Origin: an uncultured Bacteroidota bacterium
GTDB taxonomy: Bacteria > Bacteroidota > Bacteroidia > Chitinophagales > Chitinophagaceae
Length of the DNA stretch: 42,610 bases
Direction: 5' to 3'
Assembly (NCBI GenBank): GCA_903882965.1
Contig: CAIRZD010000407.1
Span: 1 to 42,610, forward strand
Part shown: positions 26,670 through 34,874 of the stretch, piece after piece
Layout: every line of letters begins with the position of its first letter
Numbering within the stretch: the first letter of the stretch is position 1
Notes under the pieces: model-generated
The model's input: the letters and a program-made list of their open reading frames with translations, nothing else
Databases searched by the model: none
Told to the model about the DNA's origin: nothing
Position numbers and translations under genes: made by a program

Positions 26670-27113
26670 TCATCTTCTTGCTGCGAAAAAATCTTTCATC
26701 AGTTGTGCACATTCATCTGCAAGCACACCCTTTACAAGTTCTGCTTTTGGATGAAAAGGAAAATTGTCGCCGGTAGTTTTGTGATAGCCGTTTTTTATAT
26801 CTTCTGCACCATACACTATGCGTGCTATCTTAGACCAGAAGATAGCGCCGCAACACATAAGGCATGGTTCTACGGTCACGTATAATACAGCGCTGGGTAA
26901 ATATTTACTGCCCAGTGTGTTGAATGCGGATGTAAGCGCAATCATTTCGGCATGAGCGGTGCTATCATTGAGTTGCTCCACCTGGTTGTGCCCCCGGGCA
27001 ATGATCTTATTGTCCCAAACCACAACAGCGCCCACAGGTACTTCGCCGGCCTCATATGCCAGTTTAGCCTGTTTCAGCGCTTCTTTCATAAAATGTACGT
27101 CATCCAATTCCAT
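26670..27113 (-). CDS. tadA: tRNA-specific adenosine deaminase-like protein (TadA)
   Basis: TadA deaminates the wobble adenosine of tRNA-Arg(ACG) to inosine. The 147-residue protein has the zinc and catalytic signature of the cytidine/deoxycytidylate deaminase superfamily. H54-A-E56 lies in TAHAEMIAL, with Glu56 as proton shuttle, and PC84LMC87 lies in VEPCLMCCGAI. VPVGAVVVWDNKIIARGHN is the typical N-terminal strand region. The related nucleoside deaminases, including guanine deaminases, share these motifs, so a free-base deaminase remains possible; the acidic DD-x-H start and the VKGVL tail fit either. The ROK kinase gene ends 9 bp upstream. Confidence 0.8.
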   Translation of the reverse strand: MELDDVHFMKEALKQAKLAYEAGEVPVGAVVVWDNKIIARGHNQVEQLNDSTAHAEMIALTSAFNTLGSKYLPSAVLYVTVEPCLMCCGAIFWSKIARIVYGAEDIKNGYHKTTGDNFPFHPKAELVKGVLADECAQLMKDFFAARR

Positions 27114-27122
27114 AAGTAGTTT

Positions 27123-28064
27123 TTACCAGGCCAGTGCACTTGCTCCTAATATTGCTGCATCTGCATCCGGTAAAGCAGACCGAAGTAATGATACTTTATT
27201 CTGATAAATGTTCAGCATATTTTCTTCCATGTATTTATGTACAGGCCCTAGTAACAATTCTCCGGCTTGTGCAAGCCCACCAAAAAATATGATTGCTTCA
27301 GGAGAGGTAATGGCAACCGTATCGGCTAATACCTGTCCCAATATTTTGGCGGTATAATCAAATACTGCCAGCGCGAAGATATCTCCCGCAGCGGCAGCTT
27401 CATGTATCATCTTTGCAGTTATATTTTCTTTGTTGGCACGGAGTATGGTGTCATCGTTTCGCTGTTCCAGCCACTCGTGTGCAGTGCGTACTACGCCTGT
27501 GGCAGAGGTATAGGCCTCCAGGCAGCCGTGGCGTCCGCAGCCACATTTTCTGCCATCCCTTACCGCTATCACATGGCCCAGTTCTCCGGCAAAACCATCA
27601 TGGCCGTATATCACCTGCCCGTTTGCCACAAAGCCGCTGCCAACACCTGTGCCGAGCGTGACGACTATAAAATCTTTCATTCCTTTTGCAGCGCCATACA
27701 TCATTTCGCCTATTGCCGCTGCGTTTGCATCATTGGTAAGGGTTGCTTTTAATCCAAACGTTTCACTTATCATACGCACAATAGGTATCACACCTTTCCA
27801 TGGAAGGTTTGGTGCAAAGACTATCTCGCCGGTAAAAAAATTTCCGTTTGGTGCGCCCACCCCTACACCATTTATATTTTGCCTGCCTGCTTTTTCTATT
27901 AGCGGACGTAAGGCATATTCCAAAGCTATGAAGTAGTCTTGCGGTGTTTTGTGCCCTATGGTAGGCATGCTCCCTTTTGACAGGATCTCACCACGCCTGT
28001 TTACAATGCCGAATGATGTGCCGGTGCCGCCAATATCAATGCCCAGCGCCAATGCTTGCGTCAT
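27123..28064 (-). CDS. ROK-family sugar kinase (glucokinase-like)
   Basis: I start at the ATG at 28064 because it places ALGIDIGGTGTSFG right after the initiator, as in other ROK proteins. The longer frame to 28127 would add an implausible N-terminus inside the transporter gene. The 313-residue protein has the ATP-binding DIGGT motif (residues 10-14), catalytic Asp112 in TNDANAAAIGE, and the ROK zinc site His164 with C174-G-C176-G-R-H-G-C181. The absence of a helix-turn-helix domain argues for a kinase rather than a repressor; the sugar is probably a hexose such as glucose. Its start overlaps the end of the upstream sugar-transporter gene by 29 bp, coupling uptake with phosphorylation. Confidence 0.88.
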   Translation of the reverse strand: MTQALALGIDIGGTGTSFGIVNRRGEILSKGSMPTIGHKTPQDYFIALEYALRPLIEKAGRQNINGVGVGAPNGNFFTGEIVFAPNLPWKGVIPIVRMISETFGLKATLTNDANAAAIGEMMYGAAKGMKDFIVVTLGTGVGSGFVANGQVIYGHDGFAGELGHVIAVRDGRKCGCGRHGCLEAYTSATGVVRTAHEWLEQRNDDTILRANKENITAKMIHEAAAAGDIFALAVFDYTAKILGQVLADTVAITSPEAIIFFGGLAQAGELLLGPVHKYMEENMLNIYQNKVSLLRSALPDADAAILGASALAW

Positions 28065-29691
28065 AGTCAATACCTTGTTTTTGTAAAATACGGCGTGCTG
28101 CAAAACCAAACCATGCAAGGTAGGCAAACCCTATTACGGGAATCCAGTAAGATTGGTGTATGCCTATTGCTGCAATGTCTGCGAGTTTGCCTTGTAAAGG
28201 CGGTATAATAGCGCCACCCAATATCATCATGATAAGGAATGCTGAACCCTGTGCGGTATACTTTCCGAGCCCTGCGATAGACAATGCGAAAATGCATGGC
28301 CACATAATGGAGCAAAACAGCCCGCCGCTAAGGAACGCATAGGTGGCTATTTTGCCCGTAGTGAATATACCAACGAGCATAAACGCTACGCCTAACAATG
28401 AAAATACCATAAGCGTTTTTGCAGGTTTATCTTGTGTTGCATAGAATGCAATGCCCTGTATAATGATACAAACTATGTAGCCGTAAAATGGTGTGACATC
28501 GTTTTGTGCAATGGAGTTAACACCCAGCACTACGAGGAAGGCGATAACCGGCACCAGGAATATAAGAATGGTTTTAACGCTGCCACCGGGCTCAAATATT
28601 TTTATAGAGCCGGTCCAGCGGCCTATCATAAGGCTGCCCCAATACACAGAAATGAAGGGGGCTACCTGTGACGATGTATACCCGCCAAAATCTTTAAGTT
28701 CCAAAAGTGCACCCATATTACTCTGTATGGTTACCTCCACTCCTACATAAGTGAATATGGCCAGCATGCCCAGTATGAGTTGTGGGTATTGCATGGCACC
28801 CCAGCCGGTCGCATTTTTCTTAGCGCTTAGCAGGGATACCAGCAAAGTGCCTACGATCAATATAAGCCCTGCTACGAGCCATTTAAACCGGTCCATCTGC
28901 ACAGATTCTATTATGCCGGGATCAGTGCTTACCACCATGTAACTCCTGAATACCGGCACAAAAACCATTATTAAGAAAAGGGTCATAATGCCCAATGCCA
29001 TCAAAGCTTTGGGCGATTGTTCAGACTGCGTTTCATACTTACCTGCAGGTAATTTTTTAGAAAAAAAGAATAATGCGGCAGCCATAATAAACAAAGCTCC
29101 TACGCAGGCATAAAGTATGGTCACTTTATCAAGGCCCAGCGAATTGATCTGGTCATCTTTTGCAATGGTAGTGCCAAACAGTGCAAGCGCTACAATGATA
29201 GGGCCGATGGCTGTGCCGAATGAATTGATACCACCACCTAATGTGATGCGGTGTGCTCCCGTTTCAGGTGGGCCGAGCAATGTGGCAAAAGGATTAGCAG
29301 CTGTTTGTTGTAAAGAGAAACCAAGTGCAACGGCAAACAGCCCTGCAAGCATACCTGGAAATGTATTTGCATTTACGGCAAGGATCATTATTCCTGCACC
29401 AATTGCAGAGAACAACAGGCCATAAACGATACTGTTTTTAAATCCCCATCGTGCTACCACATCTTTTTTAAATACCGATGCAATAAAATATAAGGTTAGT
29501 GCCCCGAGGTAATAGGCGAGGTAAAATGCAAAGTCTATCAGCTGCGACTGGAACTGATCCAGCTTAAAATAGTGTTTACAAAATGGGATAAAAACACCGT
29601 TGCCCGCGGCAATAAAGCCCCAGAAAAAAAACACGGTTACCAACGTAGAAAGCGCTCCTGAATTTGATGACCGTTTTTGTGTATCGCTCAT
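28036..29691 (-). CDS. Sugar MFS transporter, FHS/FucP-like
   Basis: This 551-residue inner-membrane protein resembles the fucose-galactose-glucose:H+ symporter (FHS) branch of the major facilitator superfamily. TLVTVFFFWGFIAAGNGVFIP and the SLQQTAANPFATLLGPPET region match FucP-like permeases, and about twelve or more hydrophobic helices are spaced through the protein. It is longer than E. coli FucP (438 residues), mainly through a central expansion around residues 220-300. It probably imports a hexose in symport with protons. Its 3' end overlaps the ROK kinase gene start, a direct link between uptake and phosphorylation. A TATGTTTG box lies upstream. Confidence 0.87.
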   Translation of the reverse strand: MSDTQKRSSNSGALSTLVTVFFFWGFIAAGNGVFIPFCKHYFKLDQFQSQLIDFAFYLAYYLGALTLYFIASVFKKDVVARWGFKNSIVYGLLFSAIGAGIMILAVNANTFPGMLAGLFAVALGFSLQQTAANPFATLLGPPETGAHRITLGGGINSFGTAIGPIIVALALFGTTIAKDDQINSLGLDKVTILYACVGALFIMAAALFFFSKKLPAGKYETQSEQSPKALMALGIMTLFLIMVFVPVFRSYMVVSTDPGIIESVQMDRFKWLVAGLILIVGTLLVSLLSAKKNATGWGAMQYPQLILGMLAIFTYVGVEVTIQSNMGALLELKDFGGYTSSQVAPFISVYWGSLMIGRWTGSIKIFEPGGSVKTILIFLVPVIAFLVVLGVNSIAQNDVTPFYGYIVCIIIQGIAFYATQDKPAKTLMVFSLLGVAFMLVGIFTTGKIATYAFLSGGLFCSIMWPCIFALSIAGLGKYTAQGSAFLIMMILGGAIIPPLQGKLADIAAIGIHQSYWIPVIGFAYLAWFGFAARRILQKQGIDYDASIGAGH

Positions 29692-29764
29692 GCTGTATAT
29701 TTTATGGTAAGATAGGAGATTTGTTGATTACTTGGTAACAGCTTTTATTACATAGGTAATATTA

Positions 29765-29772
29765 CAAACATA
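29765..29772 (-). promoter_or_regulatory. Candidate -7 promoter element for the sugar transporter cluster
   Basis: Minus-strand TATGTTTG matches TAnnTTTG, 73 bp upstream of the ATG at 29691. It lies just past the hairpin that ends the preceding cvfB-like gene, consistent with the start of a new transcription unit covering transporter, kinase, deaminase, Rieske and possibly the carboxypeptidase. Confidence 0.42.
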
Positions 29773-29781
29773 GCGCTCATT

Positions 29782-29817
29782 CGGCCTCACCTCTCCTTCG
29801 GATAGGCCGGGAGAGGT
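29782..29817 (-). terminator. GC-rich hairpin/interlocked inverted repeats after the CvfB-like gene
   Basis: ACCTCTCC (29789-29796) pairs perfectly with GGAGAGGT (29810-29817). A second pair, CGGCCT (29782-29787) and AGGCCG (29804-29809), interlocks with it in A-B-A'-B' order, the arrangement of an H-type pseudoknot or of two competing hairpins. It lies 2 bp past the stop codon of the upstream gene and has no T run. It could be a terminator or a member of an intergenic repeat family. Confidence 0.5.
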
Positions 29818-29819
29818 AT

Positions 29820-30650
29820 TTAGTCTTCCAGCTTGGTGCCGGTTTGGGTAAAGGTTACCAACCGTTTTTTGTACAATGCGCCCAGTGTCATTTTAAAAGT
29901 TTTTTTGCTCATCCCGAAAGCTGCATAGATTTCTTCAGGCGATGATTTATCATTTAGCGGCATGTAACCGCTATTATCTTTAAGGTAGCCTAAAACACGC
30001 TCTTCCTCGCCTAGTACTTTTGTATATCCCTTGGTGCCGGGAGAGACATCTATTTTGTTATCCGGCCTTATATGCTTTATAAATCCTTTTAGTTTTTCGC
30101 CGATCTCCAGCTCGCGGAATACTTCATTAAAATGCAGTAACCCCATGTGCTTGCTGTTGATGATCACCTTGTAGCCAATGTCTGTTTTCTGGTACACTAC
30201 CAGGTCTACCGGGTCAAGCTCAGCTACTGTGAGTTCATAATTACTCAGGTATTTGTCTATCTTTTCGCTAGCCGTAACACGGCCGGTTTGCTCATCTATA
30301 AAGAGCCGCACCAGTCGCCGGTCGCCGGGCTTCATTCTTTTTTCCTGCAGGGAAATAGGTACGAATACGTCTTTCATAATACCCCATTTCAGGAAGGCCC
30401 CGGAAGGGTTTACATCAGCTACTTCAAGCATGGCTATTTCACCCACCACAGCATACGGCTTATCGGTAGTGGCAATAAGCCTGCCATCATTATCGTGATA
30501 GATAAATACGTTGATCTCATCATCAACTTTCAGGTCTTTTGGTACATATCGTTTTGGCAGAAGTATCTCATCTGCGCCGCCATCAAGATACATACCAAAA
30601 TCTACCTCTTTGGCTACTTTAAGTGTATTGTATTGCCCTACGTTTACCAT
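29820..30650 (-). CDS. cvfB: S1-domain RNA-binding protein, CvfB-like
   Basis: This 276-residue cytoplasmic protein resembles CvfB, a conserved RNA-binding protein with several S1-type OB folds and a C-terminal winged-helix domain. Visible S1-like segments start near residues 1 (GQYNTLKVAKEVDFGMYL), 65 (VGEIAMLEVADVNPSGAFLKWG) and 145 (VYQKTDIGYKVIINSKHMGLLH). The C-terminus (ISPEEIYAAFGMSKK-type, here SSPEEIYAAFGMSKKTFK) is the winged-helix part. CvfB in Staphylococcus affects virulence gene expression, but its role in Bacteroidota is not established. It lies 70 bp after the second GldN-like gene on the same strand and is followed by a hairpin. Confidence 0.85.
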   Translation of the reverse strand: MVNVGQYNTLKVAKEVDFGMYLDGGADEILLPKRYVPKDLKVDDEINVFIYHDNDGRLIATTDKPYAVVGEIAMLEVADVNPSGAFLKWGIMKDVFVPISLQEKRMKPGDRRLVRLFIDEQTGRVTASEKIDKYLSNYELTVAELDPVDLVVYQKTDIGYKVIINSKHMGLLHFNEVFRELEIGEKLKGFIKHIRPDNKIDVSPGTKGYTKVLGEEERVLGYLKDNSGYMPLNDKSSPEEIYAAFGMSKKTFKMTLGALYKKRLVTFTQTGTKLED

Positions 30651-30720
30651 CGTGTGGCAAGATACGCTTGTTATGTGAAAAGTGAAAACCTGCAGGCAGG
30701 GTCAAAACCTAAAAGTATGT

Positions 30721-31902
30721 TCATTTCTGCACCTCAGGCTTTACATCACCTAAAAAGTAATCATGCCATATATGCCCTGCCAGAGTATTGTCGGGATTGT
30801 ATTGTTCGTACTTCGCTATTATATTGTGTATATCATTATAGCGCAACCAGAATAAAGGTTTGTTCCCGATACGATAACAATTTCCGCAAAATATCTCCAT
30901 CAACGGGCCTATTCCTTTGATTTGTATATGTGTTTTCCCGCTATTCATATCAAAAGACCATTCTTCCAGTATTTTGTATTTGTTTATCTCAATATTTTCA
31001 TGCCTGATTTCCAACGTTTCCACATTGGCCACAGGATCTACAACTGTGAATGTATCCATAAACGTTATTATCTTCTGTAAGGAATTATAAGATAGTTTCG
31101 TTGTCAAGCTATTATTATCACATGGATATGCATTTAGTTTACCGGATTTTATTGCTGCTGAAATCACTTTATATATAGATGTGTCTTCACTTGCATCTGT
31201 TAAGTGATGGCTGATATTATCATCTTTTTGGGCAAAGTCCACTAACCGTGTTGCTTTTTTCTTCCATACTTCACCTGTAGTGCTGTCATTTGAAAAGTAG
31301 TCGCGCCATATATGCCCTGCAATTGTATTGCCGGGGTTGTATTGTTCATATCTTGCTATTATACTGCGGGCATCATTATATTTTACCCAAAACATAGCCT
31401 GCACACCACGAAAGGCGCCACCTTCATCATATATTTCCCTGATCGGTGCAATCCCTGTTATTTGTATTTCTGTTCGTCCGGTATGTGGGTCAAAGGTCCA
31501 TTCTTCCAGTAGCCTATACTTATGGATCGAAGAAAAATCAAAATTCCTTTTCTCAAAATACCCTGCTTCTGTTTTAGGGTAAGCTTCAGTAAGGGTATCT
31601 ACCTCAACCCCGAAGATTTTTGTGATTTCAGGAATAGTAATTTGATTATTAAAATTATTATCAGAATTACTATATACATTTAGTTTCCCAACTCTTGCTT
31701 GAGCAACTAATAATTCCAATAAGGTTTTATCGGATATTCCATCTTTATGATGATGTTTTTTATTGCTTTCATTTGATGCAATGTCTATTACACGTGCCAC
31801 TCTTTTATGCCATATCACGCTTGCATTTTCACTCTGCCCATCAGCTCTCAATACCATAACTAACAGCGAATACAATATCCCCACAAAACTTGATCTAATC
31901 AT
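30721..31902 (-). CDS. Doubled GldN/PorN-like secreted protein, copy B
   Basis: This is a 393-residue exported protein with a signal peptide (hydrophobic to about residue 20, cleavage near DGQ). It has two successive modules, about 25-200 and 205-393. Each begins with W-x-K-K/R-x-x-R-V/L-hydrophobic-D, has a 'SGKLNAYPCD'-like middle and a L-L-E-E-W-(S/T)-F-D segment. The ends are GIAPIREIYDEGG or GIGPLMEIF, then FW-x-(K/R)YND and AGHIW-x-DYF. This order matches GldN/PorN, the gliding motility and T9SS periplasmic-ring protein, which normally has one such module. Copy A starts upstream and ends only 7 bp before this gene. It may be a T9SS accessory or a degenerate duplicate; function is inferred. 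Confidence 0.72.
   Translation of the reverse strand: MIRSSFVGILYSLLVMVLRADGQSENASVIWHKRVARVIDIASNESNKKHHHKDGISDKTLLELLVAQARVGKLNVYSNSDNNFNNQITIPEITKIFGVEVDTLTEAYPKTEAGYFEKRNFDFSSIHKYRLLEEWTFDPHTGRTEIQITGIAPIREIYDEGGAFRGVQAMFWVKYNDARSIIARYEQYNPGNTIAGHIWRDYFSNDSTTGEVWKKKATRLVDFAQKDDNISHHLTDASEDTSIYKVISAAIKSGKLNAYPCDNNSLTTKLSYNSLQKIITFMDTFTVVDPVANVETLEIRHENIEINKYKILEEWSFDMNSGKTHIQIKGIGPLMEIFCGNCYRIGNKPLFWLRYNDIHNIIAKYEQYNPDNTLAGHIWHDYFLGDVKPEVQK
31130..31545 (-). repeat. Near-identical patch shared with the paralogous gene, copy B side
   Basis: This block of copy B aligns with about 32330-32745 in copy A at an offset of about 1.2 kb. In a 194-base part (from about 31321 versus 32519) I count about 12 mismatches, while the genes' outer parts are strongly diverged. 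The limits are approximate. Confidence 0.7.
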
Positions 31903-31909
31903 ACAACGA

Positions 31910-33103
31910 TCATTTTACCAGTTCCGGCTTTACATCACTTAAAAAGTAATCATGCCATACATGGCCTGCCAGGGTATTGTCAGGGTGGTATTGTTCATAC
32001 CTTGAAGCTATATCCTGTATATCATTATAACGGAGCCAGAACATAAGTTGCGTTTCGCTGCCCGATTCATCATGCTGCACATCTATTGTTGGCCCAATAC
32101 CTTTTATTTGAATCTCTGTCTTTCCTGTATGTGGGTCTAAAGTCCATTCTTCCAGTATTCTATATTTGTTTATGGTGTAATATTCAAAAATGAGGTCGTG
32201 AATTTCCCATGTTTGCTGGTTAGTTATAGGATCTACAATAACAATTGTATCCGGCTTACCCCATCGTTTTTCTTTTAGTGCTTCATAAGATATTTTACTT
32301 GCCAGATTTTTATCATCGCTTGCATATGCACCAAGCTTACCTGATTTTATAGCTGCTGTAATCATTTTATAGATAGAAGTATCCTCACTTGCATCAGTTA
32401 AGTGATGGCTGATATTATCGTCTTTTTGGGCAAAGTCCACTAACCGTGTTGCTTTTTTCTTCCATACTCCACCGGCACTGCTGTCATTTGAAAAATAGTC
32501 GTGCCATATATGCCCTGCAATTGTATTGCCGGGGCTGTTTTGTTCATATCTTGCTATTATACTACGAGCATCATTATATTTTACCCAAAACATAGCCTGC
32601 ACACCACGAAAGGCGCCACCTTCATCATATATTTCCCTGATTGGTGCTATGCCTGTTATTTGTACTTCGGTTCTTCCGGTATGCGGGTCAAAAGTCCATT
32701 CTTCCAGTAGCCGGTATTTATGAATTGCACTATAGTCACAATCTTTACGTACGAGTTTTGTCATTTCTTTCCCGGTCACCGGGTCTACAACTACTATAGT
32801 ATCTACCTTTGAAACGATCATATTTTTCAACTCTGCTGCTGATAACTTGGTTGTAAAGCTGCAATCGAAGGTACTGTAGGCATCCAGCTTTCCTGATTTA
32901 ATGTCCTCGGTCATCATTTCTAACAACGTGGGCTTTGGCTTTGCATCCTTGGTATGATGGGTCACGCCATTCTCTTTTTCAGACAGGTCTATCACTCTCC
33001 CCACTTTTTTCTTCCAGGTACCATTATTTTGTGCAGATGCAACGCCGCATATTGCACAAAATAGTGCGACAAAGACTACCTTATAAAAATCGGATGTTTT
33101 CAT
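31910..33103 (-). CDS. Doubled GldN/PorN-like secreted protein, copy A
   Basis: This 397-residue paralogue of copy B starts with a signal peptide (about residues 1-24, cleavage after ASAQ). Module 1 (about 28-205) runs from WKKKVGRVIDLSEKE through DTIVVVDPVTGKE and YRLLEEWTFDPHTGRTEV to AGHIWHDYF. Module 2 (about 210-397) repeats the series. The DTIVVxDP segment between the two conserved parts also occurs in Chitinophagales GldN as I recall it. A block spanning the end of module 1 and start of module 2 is almost identical to copy B in DNA and protein, while the outer ends have diverged. No gldK, gldL or gldM is adjacent, so it does not belong to the core T9SS operon. Confidence 0.73.
   Translation of the reverse strand: MKTSDFYKVVFVALFCAICGVASAQNNGTWKKKVGRVIDLSEKENGVTHHTKDAKPKPTLLEMMTEDIKSGKLDAYSTFDCSFTTKLSAAELKNMIVSKVDTIVVVDPVTGKEMTKLVRKDCDYSAIHKYRLLEEWTFDPHTGRTEVQITGIAPIREIYDEGGAFRGVQAMFWVKYNDARSIIARYEQNSPGNTIAGHIWHDYFSNDSSAGGVWKKKATRLVDFAQKDDNISHHLTDASEDTSIYKMITAAIKSGKLGAYASDDKNLASKISYEALKEKRWGKPDTIVIVDPITNQQTWEIHDLIFEYYTINKYRILEEWTLDPHTGKTEIQIKGIGPTIDVQHDESGSETQLMFWLRYNDIQDIASRYEQYHPDNTLAGHVWHDYFLSDVKPELVK
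32330..32745 (-). repeat. Near-identical patch shared with the paralogous gene, copy A side
   Basis: This is the partner of 31130-31545. It covers the end of GldN-like module 1 and the start of module 2 in copy A. The sharp contrast between this patch and its flanks is what gene conversion, or strong constraint on the patch, would leave. Confidence 0.7.
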
Positions 33104-33183
33104 ACTTTTAATCTTTTTATAAATTTAATCAGCAATTAAATAAAACATAAAAACATTGTACTCTAAGTAAATAAAATGAGTAC

Positions 33184-34245
33184 TTAGTGCAACCTCACTC
33201 TCGGATCGATCCATGCATATAGCAGGTCGGTAAAAAGATTGATGATAATAAAGATAAATGATGTGAGCAATACCGCGCCCATTACCAGCGGAAAATCAAA
33301 TTTATCAAGCCCGTCAACGGTTATTTTCCCCACACCCTTCCACCCGAAAATATACTCCACAAAAAACGAACCCGCCAGCAACTCAGCCAGCCAACCGGAT
33401 ACCGCTGTAATAACCGGGTTAAGGGCATTGGGCAAGGCGTGGCGGAAAACTATTTTTGTTTTTGAGAGCCCCTTGGCATATGCCGTACGGATATAATCCT
33501 GCGAAAGTGTATCGAGTAATGCGCTGCGGGTAAGTTGGGTAATAATAGCCAGTGGCCTTATGCCAAGTGCAAAAGCAGGGAGTATAAGATTTTTCAGCGC
33601 GAGGTGTCTTCCGGTTATTGGGTCATATTCCCACAGGCTACCGGTCATATTCAGTCCGGTGTAGCTGTGCAGCAAATAACCAAATACAAAAGCGACCAGT
33701 AGCCCCGCAAAAAATGATGGCATCGAAATCCCCGCCACACTGGCGGCAATGGCAGAGGTATCCAGCCATGTATTTTTCTTAAGTGCCGCCAATATCCCCA
33801 GGAGTATGCCGAAGAAAGTAGCAAAGGTCATTGCAGTTACCGCAAGAATAACTGTGCCAGGCAACGCCTCACCAAGTATGGCATTCACTTGCCTTTTTGT
33901 ACGGTACGAACGGCCCAGGTATGGCCATTTTAATACCAGCGCTTTGTGGGCTGTAACAGGCATTAGCTGGGTATAATGATACAATTGTTTTGTAGTACTG
34001 TCCCGGTTGTTAATGCTCACAGGGAGCAGATCGTTGAGATAAAGAAAGTAGCGGGAGAATAGCGGCTTATCAAGATTGAGTTCATGCCTGGCATTCTCTA
34101 TAGATGCGAGATCGCTACGCTGGCCCATAGTGAGGCGTGCGGGGTCAGCAGGCAATACATTGAAAAGAAAAAACACCAATGTAACCACTCCCCACAATAC
34201 CAGCAGGCTATAAAGCGCACGATCAAGAAAATAGCGAACAAGCAT
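33184..34245 (-). CDS. Peptide/nickel-type ABC transporter permease (DppB-like)
   Basis: This 353-residue inner-membrane protein has the DppB/OppB layout. The first helix near residues 9-30 is followed by the LPADPARLTMGQR-type loop, and five more helices cluster from about residue 130. The cytoplasmic EAA loop is visible as YIRTAYAKGLSKTKIVFRHALPN, which docks on the ATPase. The C-terminal VEYIFGWKGVGKITVDGL and AWIDPRVR also match. It should form a channel with a DppC-type permease and two ATPases, but none of these nor a binding protein is in the window. The periplasmic loop at about 60-110 is longer than in enteric DppB. It is divergent from a GNAT gene. Confidence 0.88.
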   Translation of the reverse strand: MLVRYFLDRALYSLLVLWGVVTLVFFLFNVLPADPARLTMGQRSDLASIENARHELNLDKPLFSRYFLYLNDLLPVSINNRDSTTKQLYHYTQLMPVTAHKALVLKWPYLGRSYRTKRQVNAILGEALPGTVILAVTAMTFATFFGILLGILAALKKNTWLDTSAIAASVAGISMPSFFAGLLVAFVFGYLLHSYTGLNMTGSLWEYDPITGRHLALKNLILPAFALGIRPLAIITQLTRSALLDTLSQDYIRTAYAKGLSKTKIVFRHALPNALNPVITAVSGWLAELLAGSFFVEYIFGWKGVGKITVDGLDKFDFPLVMGAVLLTSFIFIIINLFTDLLYAWIDPRVRLH

Positions 34246-34273
34246 TTACCGGGTAAAAGTTAAAAGTGTTCCT

Positions 34274-34281
34274 CAAATTTA
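34274..34281 (-). promoter_or_regulatory. Candidate -7 promoter element for the ABC permease gene
   Basis: Minus-strand TAAATTTG matches TAnnTTTG, 28 bp upstream of the ATG at 34245. AT-rich sequence makes chance matches more likely, and no -33 box was found. Confidence 0.3.
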
Positions 34282-34348
34282 TACTATTTAATGGCTTGCA
34301 GGCATAGCATTATGGAACTTTGTATCTTTAAAGAACGATTTATTCCTC

Positions 34349-34846
34349 ATGACACAAAAGATAAGCATCACCAATTACATACCCGCCGATCATTCCGAAC
34401 TGCTGCGCCTGCTGCTTGTATTGCACAGCAGCTACTTCGATGAGAATGCCCCGAAACAATTCCAGGAGCTCCGGCAAGAGAAATCAATGAAAAGTTCTTA
34501 CGAGAATTATCTTACCGGTATTGAAAAAAACAAAGACGACACCTGGAAAATATTAGTTGCCAAGACACTGTCCGGTAAGATCGCCGGTTTTATCATTGGC
34601 AGTATCTCAGAAGATGAAGAACTGGTATTAGGAAACATAGGTCGGTTGGAAGATTGGTTTGTAGAGCCCGAATTTAGGAAAGAGGGCACCGGGTTAGTTC
34701 TGTATAATGAACTCGAAAAATGGTTTAAATCAAAAGGTTGCAAACAGGTAACTTCCGGCACATGGGAAGGTAATGACCTCAGTATTTCAGCTCACAAAAA
34801 AGCAGGTTTTTTCATTTCTGAGATCACATTCAGCAAGAAAATATGA
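34349..34846 (+). CDS. GNAT-family N-acetyltransferase
   Basis: This 165-residue cytoplasmic protein has the GNAT fold. The N-terminal part contains the substrate-side helices. The central strand KIAGFIIGSI leads to motif A, DWFVEPEFRKEGTGLVLYNE, where the R-K-E-G-T-G loop binds the pyrophosphate of acetyl-CoA. The late SAHKKAGFFISE segment matches the family's motif B. The acceptor cannot be predicted. It stands alone between a divergent ABC permease gene and a convergent histidine kinase gene. Upstream there is a near-consensus TATCTTTA (34323-34330). Confidence 0.87.
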   Translation: MTQKISITNYIPADHSELLRLLLVLHSSYFDENAPKQFQELRQEKSMKSSYENYLTGIEKNKDDTWKILVAKTLSGKIAGFIIGSISEDEELVLGNIGRLEDWFVEPEFRKEGTGLVLYNELEKWFKSKGCKQVTSGTWEGNDLSISAHKKAGFFISEITFSKKI

Positions 34847-34874
34847 AGATGGATAAGGGGAGTACTGTACCTCT

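Noticed and set aside
28065-28127. Longer N-terminus for the ROK kinase
   Set aside because: It would add residues before the conserved DIGGT start and extend further into the transporter gene.
30147-30920. Plus-strand frame of 257 codons opposite the CvfB-like gene and the end of a GldN-like gene
   Set aside because: It is antisense to two well-supported genes, has odd composition and no recognisable domain.
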